The position numbers and the translations under genes are program-made. Of a stretch of DNA of 64,000 bases, positions 37,694-46,220 are shown piece after piece. This stretch comes from CAYMZZ01 sp047600605 (lineage in GTDB: Bacteria > Bacteroidota > Bacteroidia > Chitinophagales > Chitinophagaceae). How positions within the stretch are numbered: the first letter of the stretch is position 1; the number at the start of each line of letters is the position of its first letter. The stretch is from NCBI GenBank assembly GCA_047600605.1, contig JASGKK010000001.1:248001-312000 (forward strand), given 5' to 3'. A model generated the notes under the pieces. The model had not been told where the DNA came from. It was given only the letters and a program-made list of their open reading frames with translations, and did no database searches.

Positions 37694-37840
37694 GATTTGA
37701 AGATTTGGGGATTTGAAAATTTGAAGATGTTAGAAATAACAAAAGGGACGAACCTATCGGTTGTCCCTTTTTATTTAAAATAACTGGTCATTTATCTATC
37801 CACCAATCTTCAAATTTTCAAATCCCCAAATCTTCAAATC
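37694..37840. repeat. Perfect 35-bp inverted repeat around a terminator
   Basis: Arms 37694-37728 and 37806-37840 are exact reverse complements, built from the word GATTTG(A/G)(A/G). They start three bases after the GYF-gene stop and end eight bases before the stop of the convergent gene. Confidence 0.9.
37741..37774. terminator. Two-way terminator between convergent genes
   Basis: Stem AAAGGGAC / GTCCCTTT, a single-base bulge, then AACC / GGTT around a TATC loop, with A-run before and T-run after. Confidence 0.85.
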
Positions 37841-37848
37841 ATTCTCCA

Positions 37849-38418
37849 TTATTTCCCCAACTTAAGAAACAATCCCACCTGTATCGTACTGTTCTTGAAG
37901 TCGGGATCGACATTGCCGCTGTCAAAATCGCCTACTTTGGAGAGGCCCACCAGGTAACGGCCACCGATGCCCAGTTTGCCAAAGCTGTAGCCGAGACCTG
38001 CACCGGCAGAAAGATCGAGGCTTTTGGCAAAATCGCCTACTGTCTGATTTTTTACATCTTCACTGATCTTAAATCCAACCTGCGGACCTGCTTCCAGGTA
38101 AAAGCCGCCACCGGGATTAAATTTTACCATTACAGGAACCGATATGTAAGTGAGTTTAACATCAACTTTATTGCCCTGATCTTCGAGTGTGGCGCCACCG
38201 GTAGAGACCAGTACTTCGGGTTGAATAGATACTCCACCCAGTGCAAAATTCAGGTAACCACCGGCGTGGAAGCCAACCAGGGCTGTTTTTTTGACATCAT
38301 TAAAATCGCCTCCGGTAAAATTGGTAATATTAACGCCGCCTTTGACGCCGCCGGTGATATTTTGCGCACACGCGGCAGATACGGTCAGCAGGGAGATTGC
38401 GGTAATGAGTAGTTTCAT
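37849..38418 (-). CDS. Outer membrane beta-barrel protein
   Basis: Exported protein of 189 aa with signal MKLLITAISLLTVSAACA and an eight-strand-like pattern of alternating residues (GGVKGGVNITNFTG, VGFHAGGYLNFALGGVSIQPEVLVS, GAGLGYSFGKLGIGGRYLVGLSKV) ending in a C-terminal strand with aromatic/leucine residues (VGLFLKLGK). Resembles the PorT/OMP_b-brl_2 group. TAAATTTG at 38462-38469 (minus) is its likely -7 element. Role unknown. Confidence 0.88.
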   Translation of the reverse strand: MKLLITAISLLTVSAACAQNITGGVKGGVNITNFTGGDFNDVKKTALVGFHAGGYLNFALGGVSIQPEVLVSTGGATLEDQGNKVDVKLTYISVPVMVKFNPGGGFYLEAGPQVGFKISEDVKNQTVGDFAKSLDLSAGAGLGYSFGKLGIGGRYLVGLSKVGDFDSGNVDPDFKNSTIQVGLFLKLGK

Positions 38419-38461
38419 AAAAAATGGTTTTTGATAATTTTAGTTTTCGGGTTATGTTAAA

Positions 38462-38469
38462 CAAATTTA
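38462..38469 (-). promoter_or_regulatory. -7 element of the beta-barrel gene
   Basis: TAAATTTG on the minus strand fits TAnnTTTG; leader of about 40 bases. Confidence 0.4.
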
Positions 38470-38506
38470 GTACCATCTGTTTGATCTGAATCAGGATATT
38501 TGTTTT

Positions 38507-39935
38507 ATGAAAAGAATATTACTCTTTGGAGCCTGGCAAGTCGGCCACGGTTTTGATTCATTATCTTTTATCGCATGCAGCCGAAGGCGAATGGCAACTG
38601 ATGCTGGCAGATGCCAATCTGCAGCTGGCCCGTTCCAAAGTGGGACATTCTCCCCATGGCCGGGCTGTATCGGCAGACATCACGGATGCTGCGGCACGTG
38701 CCAATTATATTTTACAGGCAGATGTGGTAATTTCTATGCTCCCTCCTGTTCTGCACCAGTTGGTTGCGCAGGATTGTGTGCGTTTTGAAAAACACCTGCT
38801 CACGGCATCCTATATTGATAGTGCTATGCGGGGGCTGCAGGATGCTATAGCAGAAAAAGATCTCCTGTTTCTCTGCGAAATGGGGCTTGATCCCGGTATT
38901 GACCATATGAGCGCCATGCAACTGATTGATGAGATCCGGGCAAACAACGGACAAATCACCACCTTCCGCTCTCATTGCGGCGGGCTCGTAGCACCGGAGA
39001 GTGATGATAATCCCTGGCATTATAAGATAAGCTGGAATCCCCGCAATATCATCCTGGCGGGTAAGGCCGGAGCTCATTACCGCGAGGCGGGTAAAGAAAT
39101 AAGCGTTTCTTATGAAGAATTATTTACACCAGACCGGCAGGTGAATATTCCCGGACTGGAGACACTCAGCTGGTATCCCAATCGCGATTCGCTGAGCTAT
39201 GAACCATTATACGGACTTCAGGATACGCCTACTTTTGTGCGCACCACCCTGCGTCATCCGGATTTTATGCGTGGCTGGAAACATATCATCGAACTCGGAT
39301 TTACAGACGAGACCCCTGTCTATGATACTACCGGAAAAACGCTGGGACAATTATTTCGCGAACATCTGCAACAACCCGCTGTTCAGCAAAAGCTGCAGCA
39401 AATAATGGATGAGCATTTACAGCCTGCCCATCCGGTATTGCAGGCATTGGGTGTGCCACCTTCTCCCAAAGAGGAAGGAGTGGTTTTACCGCCATCAGGT
39501 ATGGATGCCGATATCGCAGCTCATCTGCAGGAGGCCGGCTCGTTTTGGCAACAACTCCTGTGCCTGGGAATCACAGACGAAGATACACGTGTGGACAAAG
39601 GCCTGTTCAGTGCTGCCGACCTTTTGCAATTTGCAGCAGAAAGAAAATTGTCGCTGGCCTCTGCGGATAAAGATATGATCGTAATGCTGCACGAACTGGA
39701 AGTAGAAGCAGGTGGTAAAGTACAGCCACATGCCAGTGCACTGATCGTAAAGGGTGATGACAGCCTGCATACAGCTATGGCCAAAACCGTTGGACTGCCA
39801 TTGGGTATTGCAGCACGTCTTATTCTGAATGGTACTATTACCCGCCGTGGATTATGTATACCCACCACCGCAGATATCTATGAGCCGGTATTGCAGGAGC
39901 TGGAGAAAAATGGAATCGCCTTTAAAAAGGTATAA
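38507..39935 (+). CDS. Saccharopine dehydrogenase-like protein, frame broken in the nucleotide loop
   Basis: About 475 aa when joined. The true N-terminus starts at ATG 38507 (MKRILLFGA); one extra base within 38532-38534 shifts the frame in the middle of the glycine loop. Dropping one base gives MKRILLFGAGKSATVLIHYLL, the expected Rossmann motif of this family, followed by DVVISMLPPVLHQLVAQDCV, ASYIDSAM and CEMGLDPGIDHMSAMQLID. Without the fix only a product starting at a TTG (38526) lacking the loop could be made. In this superfamily members reduce or oxidise lysine-pathway intermediates; the exact reaction is not assigned. Not in a Rossmann-independent context: it is a single gene. Confidence 0.88.
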
Positions 39936-40015
39936 GGTATAAGGTTTAAGGTGAAGGGTATAAGTAGTTTAACCTTACACCTTCTGCCTTTAACCCTTCA
40001 CCCTCCACCTTCCAC
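39926..40015. repeat. Degenerate inverted words between convergent genes
   Basis: Copies of AAGGTATAAGG / AAGGTGAAGGGT on the left face TTAACCCTTCACC and ACACCTT words on the right. Both neighbouring stop codons (39933-39935 and 39998-40000) lie inside the repeat; the last codons of the Sir2 gene are made from it. Confidence 0.55.
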
Positions 40016-40693
40016 CAGTTTATCCATCAACAGGGTCATTCCTTCCGTTGCGGGTCTCTCGATTGCAACAAGATTGTTTATGTTTCCTGTGCCAGGTATA
40101 CGTTTATCAATAATATATTTCGGTATATCCGGCGATGCATAATGCAGCAATCCGGCTGCCGGATATACCACCAGTGAGGTTCCGACAACCAGGAAAATAT
40201 CTGCCTGCAATACTTCCTTTACAGCCTGCTCCATCATGGGTACAGCTTCTCCAAACCATACGATAGCCGGTCTTAGTTGATAACCATCCGGCGCCAGTTG
40301 CCCCAGTTTCATATCTTCCCGTATTTCATAGGTATTGTCCGTATCATCCTCACTGCACATACGAAATATTTCACCATGTAAATGGAGTACCCGTCCTGAT
40401 CCGGCCCGCTCATGCAGGTCATCTATATTTTGGGTAATGACGGTTACATCGTAATGCGATTCAAGCGCAGCCAGTGCCAGGTGGGCGGCATTGGGCTGAG
40501 CAGCCTGCACATCGCGCCGGCGATAATTATAAAAATCGAGTACAAGCTGCGGATCACGATGCCAGGCTTCCGGTGTGGCTACTTCGGTTACCTGGTACCC
40601 CTCCCACAATCCATCGCTGTCGCGGAAAGTACGCAGACCGCTTTCGGCACTGATACCCGCACCTGTCAGCACAACTAATTTCTTCTTTGCCAT
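39998..40693 (-). CDS. Sir2-family NAD-dependent deacylase
   Basis: Sirtuin of 231 aa starting at MAKKKLVVLTGAGISAESG. NAD is bound by GAGISAESGLRTFRDSDGLW (11-30) and TQNIDDLHERAG (88-99); the catalytic His is His106 (LHLHGEIF). The Tyr-x-x-Arg pair used by class III desuccinylases/demalonylases is present as YNYRRR (55-60). The usual four zinc-binding Cys are missing; only CSED at 113 remains. The start is backed by TATATTTG three bases upstream. The frame is also open upstream into the DUF4349 gene, so a 545-aa fusion is possible. Confidence 0.92.
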   Translation of the reverse strand: MAKKKLVVLTGAGISAESGLRTFRDSDGLWEGYQVTEVATPEAWHRDPQLVLDFYNYRRRDVQAAQPNAAHLALAALESHYDVTVITQNIDDLHERAGSGRVLHLHGEIFRMCSEDDTDNTYEIREDMKLGQLAPDGYQLRPAIVWFGEAVPMMEQAVKEVLQADIFLVVGTSLVVYPAAGLLHYASPDIPKYIIDKRIPGTGNINNLVAIERPATEGMTLLMDKLVEGGG

Positions 40694-41635
40694 AAGCAAA
40701 TATAGTTGACAGCAGACAGTAGGCAGTTGGCGGGCCCGTTTTATACATTTGTATTTCCTTTGGCCTGGCACTTTACGTGTATGGCGGCGTATGCCCAGAT
40801 ATACCAGGCCAGCTATTAACCACAGTGGCCAGATGGAGATAAGCGCCAGTAACAGATCACGCATAAAACTCCATCCTGTACGGATGGCTGCGAGCAAGAC
40901 ATTCTCCTTTTGGGGTTTGTCAGCAACCGGTGCATCACCCAGTTTTTGAATCAGGGTCAGTTCAATAGTGCTGTAAGCGGCAGCGTGTTGTAAAAACTGT
41001 ATACGCCCAGCACCGCGTTCTATCTGCTCCTGTACCTGATTGATCTCGTTTTCCATTTTCAGGATATCATCGAGGCTGCGTGATTGACCAAGCAATTCCT
41101 TATAGCGGGCCCGCACCTGTTCTTTTGTTTGCAGCCGCGCCCTGGTATCGACCAGTTCTTCCGATACATCCTGCGAAGTAATATGCCGCTCCAGTGTTTT
41201 TTCTGTTTGTGTGCTGAGCGCTTCCAGGGCTCCGTCAAACTGGTCGACCGGTATGCGGATGCTGAGTCGTAATTGCCGTTCAAAATCATTTTCAGTTAGT
41301 TCTTCACCGGCAATATAACCACCCAGCGCACGTATCCTGTCGCGCATGGGATTATAGTATTGTTTCAATTCTTTTATTTCAAGCTTGAGGCGGGCTGTGC
41401 GGATGATACGCCGGTCCCAATCCGGGTTGGCAGCAGGTACTGTACCTGTGGAGGTTGAGCCCACTTTTTGTTTTTCAGGGTTCTGATCGGGTGCGGGCGG
41501 ACTGGCCGGGGATTCATCCGGTGCCGGTGTGTTTGCCTGATCAGTGGCTACCGATACATTTTCTTTTTCCTGTATGTTGTTGCAGGCAACAATGATCAGG
41601 CCGGCAAGCAATGCAGGCAGAAGTATCTTTTTCAT
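40694..41635 (-). CDS. DUF4349 lipoprotein, frame open into sir2
   Basis: Exported protein: lipobox Cys18 in LLAGLIIVAC, Pro/Asp/Glu-rich linker, then DUF4349 (about 75-265) with a long coiled coil (LDDILKMENEINQVQEQIERGA) and a membrane segment (about 270-295) ending in IRRHTRKVPGQRK. No stop codon occurs before the Sir2 ATG; the last 15 or so codons come from intergenic repeat words (GACAGCAGACAGTAGGCAG on the plus strand, the same word family as at 4.5 kb). A lost stop is the simplest reading. A lipid anchor plus a C-terminal helix would place a fused Sir2 in the cytoplasm. Confidence 0.85.
40697..40704 (-). promoter_or_regulatory. -7 element directly before sir2
   Basis: TATATTTG on the minus strand, three bases (CTT) before the sir2 ATG. 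It predicts a leaderless sir2 mRNA and argues that sir2 is a separate gene. Confidence 0.5.
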
Positions 41636-41811
41636 GTAATGAAAAGAGTTAAGGTTAGGTATAAAGGGTATAAAGGTTTAAAGAGTATAAAGGGGAATAC
41701 TATACTTGGTCTTAAGTGTAGATCACTTATTACTTAACACTCTTTGAAAAAACGCCGGCGGGAATCTGTTGTTTATTCCACACAGTATTAAAAGGTAACC
41801 CGCTATCGGTG

Positions 41812-41851
41812 TTAAAAAAAGAAGGGATGTAGTGTATGCTACATCCCTTCT
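41812..41851 (-). terminator. Terminator of the EVE-domain gene
   Basis: Minus strand stem AGAAGGGATGTAG / CTACATCCCTTCT (13 pairs) with a six-base loop and a run of seven T. Confidence 0.9.
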
Positions 41852-41877
41852 GCCGGTATTGTTGGAAAATATGAATC

Positions 41878-42288
41878 TTACTTCTCTCCTGCCATACCCA
41901 TTACGATATCCCATTCTTCGTCAGTAACAGGCTGCACAGAAAGACGGCCTAATCTTACCAGTGCCATATTGGCCAGTTTTTTTTCGGCTTTGATCTGCGC
42001 CAGGCTCACTGTTTTTTTGAGCGCTTTGTGCGGTGCAAAGTCTACGGCTACCCAGGTGTCTTCGGCAGAGGTTGGATCCTGGTAGGCTTCCTTTACTACT
42101 TTGGCGATACCTACAATCTCGGTTCCCTCATTGCTGTGATAGAAAAAAGCGAGATCTCCTTTTTTCATCGCTTTCAGATTATTACGGGCAGCATAGTTGC
42201 GCACTCCGTCCCAGAAAGTTTGTTTATCCTTTTTCAGGTTATCCCACGAATATTTAAATGGTTCAGATTTGATAAGCCAGTAAGCCAT
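41878..42288 (-). CDS. EVE (PUA-like) domain protein
   Basis: Small cytoplasmic protein, 136 aa from the ATG at 42288 (MAYWLIKSEPFKYSWDNL); the frame is open 11 codons further upstream. The whole protein is one EVE domain: WDGVRNYAARNNLKAMKKGDLAFFYHSN and VGIAKVVKEAYQDP are family hallmarks. EVE domains have an aromatic cage for modified nucleobases in DNA or RNA. It has its own strong terminator. Confidence 0.94.
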   Translation of the reverse strand: MAYWLIKSEPFKYSWDNLKKDKQTFWDGVRNYAARNNLKAMKKGDLAFFYHSNEGTEIVGIAKVVKEAYQDPTSAEDTWVAVDFAPHKALKKTVSLAQIKAEKKLANMALVRLGRLSVQPVTDEEWDIVMGMAGEK

Positions 42289-42455
42289 AACAGGTTCATT
42301 AATTAAATCAAAAATAAACAAGAACTGGTAAAAAAAATCTGCCGGCGGTCAATCCACCTTCAAATTGTCTGCCGTATATGGATATGTTGATGCATGCAGT
42401 TGACACCGGCCCTTCTCTATACATTTTAATAACAGTTGTAAAACAGGAAAACAAT

Positions 42456-43025
42456 ATGAAAAAGTTCAGATCAACGCTGGCACTGCTTGCAGTGGTGACC
42501 GGCTTTACCACCGTCTCTGCGCAATCCATGCAGAGCGAAAAGACCGTAGAAGTAGGCGGTGCACCCATGTATCCGTCTAAGAATATCATACAAAATGCAG
42601 TGAATTCAAAAGACCATACCACACTGGTAACAGCCGTAAAGGCGGCCGGATTGGCAGAGACACTGCAGGGACCTGGCCCGTTTACCGTATTTGCACCTAC
42701 CGATGCAGCCTTTGCAAAACTACCTGCCGGCACAGTGGAGTCGCTGGTAAAACCCGAAAACAAAACCATGCTCACCGGTATTCTTACCTATCATGTAGTG
42801 CCTGGCCGGGTTGATTCCAAAGAACTGGCAGCCTGGATCAAAAAGGGTAATGGGAAAGCAGAGTTGACTACAGTAGCCGGCGGTAAATTATGGGCGATGA
42901 TGGAGGGAAAAAATATCGTGATCAAAGACGAAAAAGGCAATAAGTCGCTGGTGAGTATCAAAGACGTCTATCAAAGCAATGGAGTGATTCATGTCATTGA
43001 CTCAGTGCTCATGCCCCGGCAATAA
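42456..43025 (+). CDS. Exported fasciclin (FAS1) domain protein
   Basis: Secreted or periplasmic protein of 189 aa starting at MKKFRSTLALLAVVTGFTTV, with AGGAAAA as ribosome site five bases before. After the signal peptide one FAS1 domain (about 45-187) is seen: TLVTAVKAAGLAETLQGPGPFTVFAPTDAAFAKLP, here marked by GPFTVFAPTDAAF, ILTYHVVPGRV and NGVIHVIDSVLMP. FAS1 modules mediate adhesion to matrix or cells. Single gene. Confidence 0.94.
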   Translation: MKKFRSTLALLAVVTGFTTVSAQSMQSEKTVEVGGAPMYPSKNIIQNAVNSKDHTTLVTAVKAAGLAETLQGPGPFTVFAPTDAAFAKLPAGTVESLVKPENKTMLTGILTYHVVPGRVDSKELAAWIKKGNGKAELTTVAGGKLWAMMEGKNIVIKDEKGNKSLVSIKDVYQSNGVIHVIDSVLMPRQ

Positions 43026-43079
43026 TGGTGAAGTGTCTCTCCCGCTTTTGTAAATGTGATTTCCCCGGATAACAATGTG

Positions 43080-43116
43080 ATTCCTGCACGGAGTGATTCT
43101 GTGCAGGAATTTATTT
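43080..43116. terminator. Two-way terminator between fasciclin and LutA-like genes
   Basis: Perfect ten-base stem ATTCCTGCAC / GTGCAGGAAT with an 11-base loop, T-rich on both outer sides; it lies between convergent stop codons. Confidence 0.8.
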
Positions 43117-43835
43117 ACCAGCCATTGGCCAGCACATCTGCAATATGAAGCGGCTGCAGCGAATATCCTTTATGCTCAATATAACCTTTGAGGTGCATAA
43201 GACAGGAATGGTCAGTAGAAATAAGGTATTGAGCACCTGTAGCCAGGGCATTTTCTACTTTTTGCTCTCCCATACCGATAGAGATCGCATCAAATTTTAC
43301 TGCAAATGTGCCACCAAAGCCACAGCAGGTTTCCACATCTTCCATTTCCTGTAATTCAAGTCCACTCACATTGGCCAGCAATTGACGCGGTTCTTTTTTG
43401 ATCTTGCATTCTCTCAACCCGGCGCAGCTGTCGTGATAAGTTGCCTTCCCTTCCAGGCGGGCATTGAATTGATCTATGCGGAGTACGTTGATCAGGAATT
43501 CAGAAAACTCATACAGGCGATTGCCCATATCAGTGACCTCATGATGCAGGGAGGAGTTTTCGAAAAGTTTGGAATAATAGTTACGGACAAAGCCCACACA
43601 ACTGGCACTCGGAGCTACAACGTAGTCAGTGCCCCGGAAGTCTTTCAGAAATTTGGTGCAAACGGTTTTTGATTCATCCCAGAATCCGGCATTGAAAAGC
43701 CGGCTGTCCACAACAGGTTTGATTGGTATTATAAGAAACCGTACATCCTGCTTTTTCCAGCACTTTGACCATATTAAATGCGGTGTCAGGAAACAGCTGA
43801 TCTACAAAACAGGGTATAAAAAGCTGGACATTCAT
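43115..43835 (-). CDS. LutA/GlpC-like (Fe-S)-binding protein, frame broken
   Basis: CCG-domain protein of about 239 aa when joined, of the LutA/YkgE type that shuttles electrons in lactate or glycolate oxidation. The start is MNVQLFIPCFVDQLFP at 43835. First CCG motif TNQTCCGQPAF; then the frame shifts at a run of four T (43695-43698): removing one T gives QPAFNAGFWDESKT and continues into the 43711-43115 frame, which holds a second set (ATYHDSCAGLREC and ETCCGFGGTFAVK). No LutB/LutC neighbours. It follows ribH by 22 bases. Confidence 0.88.
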
Positions 43836-43857
43836 GATTCTAATACTTGGGTGATGA

Positions 43858-44358
43858 CTAGCGGGCCAGCTGCTGGTTGAGGGCAATCATTTTAAGGGCC
43901 GTGATGCCTGCTTCTTCTCCTTTGTGGCCATGTTTGCCGCCAATACGCTCCTGCGCCTGCTCATCGGTGTTTACGGTAAGTACCCCAAATATAGTGGGAA
44001 CCGGCAAGGAATGATTCAATAAAACCACTCCATCTGTCACGGCATTGCATACATAGTCAAAATGCGGAGTGTCGCCACGTACCACGCAACCAAGTGCCAC
44101 AAAAGCGGCTGGTTTGCGGGTAGCGGGGCTGAGCTCCCAGCAACGGCGGATGGCAAAGGGAATTTCCACAGCTCCCGGCACAGTCAGCTGTATGATCTGT
44201 TTGATACCGGCGCCCTGCAATGCACGGGTGCAACCGCGTTCCAGTTCATCCACAACCCCTGCATTCCATTCGGTTTTTACCAAAACAATGCAGGCATCCT
44301 CTGCGTGGAGAATGCCTGTATCGGTTGTAAGTAATTTACTGTTGCTGATATCAGCCAT
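43858..44358 (-). CDS. ribH: 6,7-dimethyl-8-ribityllumazine synthase
   Basis: Penultimate step of riboflavin synthesis, 166 aa, forming a multimeric shell. Family motifs: VKTEWNAGVVDELERG, the substrate loop VPGAVEIPFAIRR, ALGCVVRGDTPHFDYVCNAVTDG with the catalytic His, and PTIFGVLTVNTDEQAQERIG. Its ATG follows the TPR gene stop by two bases, so both probably share an mRNA with the LutA-like gene. Confidence 0.97.
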   Translation of the reverse strand: MADISNSKLLTTDTGILHAEDACIVLVKTEWNAGVVDELERGCTRALQGAGIKQIIQLTVPGAVEIPFAIRRCWELSPATRKPAAFVALGCVVRGDTPHFDYVCNAVTDGVVLLNHSLPVPTIFGVLTVNTDEQAQERIGGKHGHKGEEAGITALKMIALNQQLAR

Positions 44359-44360
44359 AA

Positions 44361-45049
44361 TTAATTTGCATTATATTCTCCCAGTTGGGCCAGGTACTGA
44401 TCTACCTGTGAACCCTGAGGTGTAGCCGGGAATTTTTCTTTCAGCTCTTTAAACAGGGCAATTGCCTGTTTGGGATCTTTCAGCACACGGTCGGCCAGGT
44501 AAGCAGCCAGAAACAGTGCTTCGGCCGCAGCAGTTTTATCTGCTTCAAAATGATGGGCCGATTTTTTATAGTAGTCCAGCGCTTCCTTTGCATTTCCCTG
44601 ATCAGCATAGGCATCACCCAGCAGCTTGTAGGCGCGCTGTTGGATCTGTTTAGCGTCAGAGCTGAATTTTTTCAGATATTTGATAGCATTGGCATTATCA
44701 TCGAGCTTGATGTAACAGGCACCTGCATAGTAAGCAGCCAGGTTAGCGGCATCAGTACCGCTGTAACGGCTCATCACAGTCAGGAAGCCGATATTCTGTC
44801 CGTCACCATTCAATGCCAGACGGGTTAAGTCAAGACGAAAATATTCTTCTGCTTTCGACATTACGTCAGCAGCTTTTTCTTCTTTCGGCTTTACAAAGTA
44901 TTGTTTATAGATAAAAAGCCGGCTACCACTACCAGTAAGGCAGCGCCAATACCCAGAATGGGTTTGCTGTTGCGTGACCAAAAATCTTTAGCCTTTGCAA
45001 GCGCTACTTCGCTCTGTTCTGCTTCCGGCGTATGTTTCTTTTCTGACAT
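44361..45049 (-). CDS. Membrane-anchored TPR protein, frame broken
   Basis: About 229 aa when joined. It begins at ATG 45049 (MSEKKHTPEAEQSEVALAK) with a membrane segment (PILGIGAALLVVVAGF). The frame breaks in a run of five T on the minus strand (44913-44917): a sixth T gives VVAGFFIYKQYFVKPKEEKAAD and joins the long C-terminal frame. That part is TPR-rich (AAYYAGACYIKLDDNANAIKYL, AYKLLGDAYADQGNAKEALDYY). Topology and layout resemble the YfgM-like ancillary SecYEG proteins, and a TPR gene before ribH is a common Bacteroidota arrangement. Confidence 0.88.
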
Positions 45050-45101
45050 TTTGTATAAGAATTAATAAAAATGGTTATTACGGTAAAAGCGGTGATATGG
45101 A

Positions 45102-46097
45102 TTAATCAACAATGAAAGGATAGTTGGCATCCACATAGATATCTTTCAGTACTTCATCATCGTTGGGCCAGGGACTTTCCTCGGCAAATGTTACAGAGTT
45201 GGCCACGATGGTTGCCACACGGCTATCAATAGCGTTCAGCTCTTCTTCGGTAGCGTATTTGTTTTCGAGGATAGCCGTACGCACTATGGCAAGGGGGTCT
45301 TTCTGACGATATTCGTCTACCTCTTCCTTGGTACGGTATTTCTGGGGATCACTGATGGAGTGTCCTTTGTAGCGGTAGGTTTTGATCTCGAGCAGAGTGG
45401 GACCGCCGGCTTCACGGGCACGTTTTACGGCACGGGCCACACCTTCGTGTACGGCCTCGGGACTCATGCCATCAATAACGTCGGCAGGCATCTCATAGCC
45501 ATCGGCCAGTTTATAGATATCAGTTACATTGGAAGTACGCTCAACAGAGGTACCCATTGCGTAGTTGTTGTTCTCGCAAATGAATATAACAGGCAGTTTC
45601 CAGAGCATAGCCAGGTTGAATGACTCATGCAGGATACCCTGGCGGGCAGCACCGTCACCAAAGAAGCACAGCACAACATTGTCTGAACCGCGGTATTTTT
45701 CTGCAAAAGCGAGTCCTGTACCGGTACCGATCTGCGCACCTACGATACCATGACCGCCATAAAAATTTTCTTTTTTACCAAAGAAGTGCATACTGCCGCC
45801 CTTGCCTTTGGCGCAACCGGTGGCTTTGCCATAGAGCTCGGCCATACAGCTGTCTACAGATACGCCTTTGGCGATGGCCAGACCGTGATCGCGGTAGGCT
45901 GTGATGAACATATCTTCGGGACGGGTGGCCGTCATACATCCGGCGGCAATGGCTTCCTGCCCGATATAGGCATGGAAAAAGCCCCGGATCTTTCCCTCCA
46001 TTTTATACTTTTCTTCGGCCGTAAGTTCAAACTGGCGTATCAGCTCCATCAGCTCATACCAGTACAGATAAGTCTCTTTGGAAAATTTGGCAGCCAC
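45102..46097 (-). CDS. pdhA: Pyruvate dehydrogenase E1 component, alpha subunit
   Basis: Thiamine-diphosphate enzyme subunit, 331 aa, beginning the decarboxylation of pyruvate to acetyl-CoA. The start codon is GTG (46097). The ThDP motif is GDGAARQGILHESFNLAMLWKLP through ENNNYAMGTS, given here by its ends; the phosphorylation-loop region reads TYRYKGHSISDPQKYRTKEEV, typical of E1 alpha. TATTTTTG (46117-46124, minus) is a likely -7 element with a leader of about 16 bases. The E1 beta and E2 genes are not adjacent. Divergent from the radical SAM gene. Confidence 0.95.
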   Translation of the reverse strand: MAAKFSKETYLYWYELMELIRQFELTAEEKYKMEGKIRGFFHAYIGQEAIAAGCMTATRPEDMFITAYRDHGLAIAKGVSVDSCMAELYGKATGCAKGKGGSMHFFGKKENFYGGHGIVGAQIGTGTGLAFAEKYRGSDNVVLCFFGDGAARQGILHESFNLAMLWKLPVIFICENNNYAMGTSVERTSNVTDIYKLADGYEMPADVIDGMSPEAVHEGVARAVKRAREAGGPTLLEIKTYRYKGHSISDPQKYRTKEEVDEYRQKDPLAIVRTAILENKYATEEELNAIDSRVATIVANSVTFAEESPWPNDDEVLKDIYVDANYPFIVD

Positions 46098-46116
46098 AGG
46101 CTAAAAATTTGAGTTG

Positions 46117-46124
46117 CAAAAATA
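46117..46124 (-). promoter_or_regulatory. -7 element of pdhA
   Basis: TATTTTTG on the minus strand, 19 bases before the GTG start, matches TAnnTTTG. Confidence 0.45.
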
Positions 46125-46208
46125 AGGGAATTCGGGATATTTTAAGAATGCGTTGATCCCGGTCTTTTTTGAGCAAATTCGGTGAAAAAGAACAAGATGT
46201 AAATGTTC

Positions 46209-46216
46209 TATTTTTG
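46209..46216 (+). promoter_or_regulatory. -7 element directly before the radical SAM gene
   Basis: TATTTTTG followed by TGCC and the ATG at 46221; predicts a leaderless mRNA and favours 46221 over the ATG at 46203, which precedes the element. Confidence 0.5.
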
Positions 46217-46220
46217 TGCC

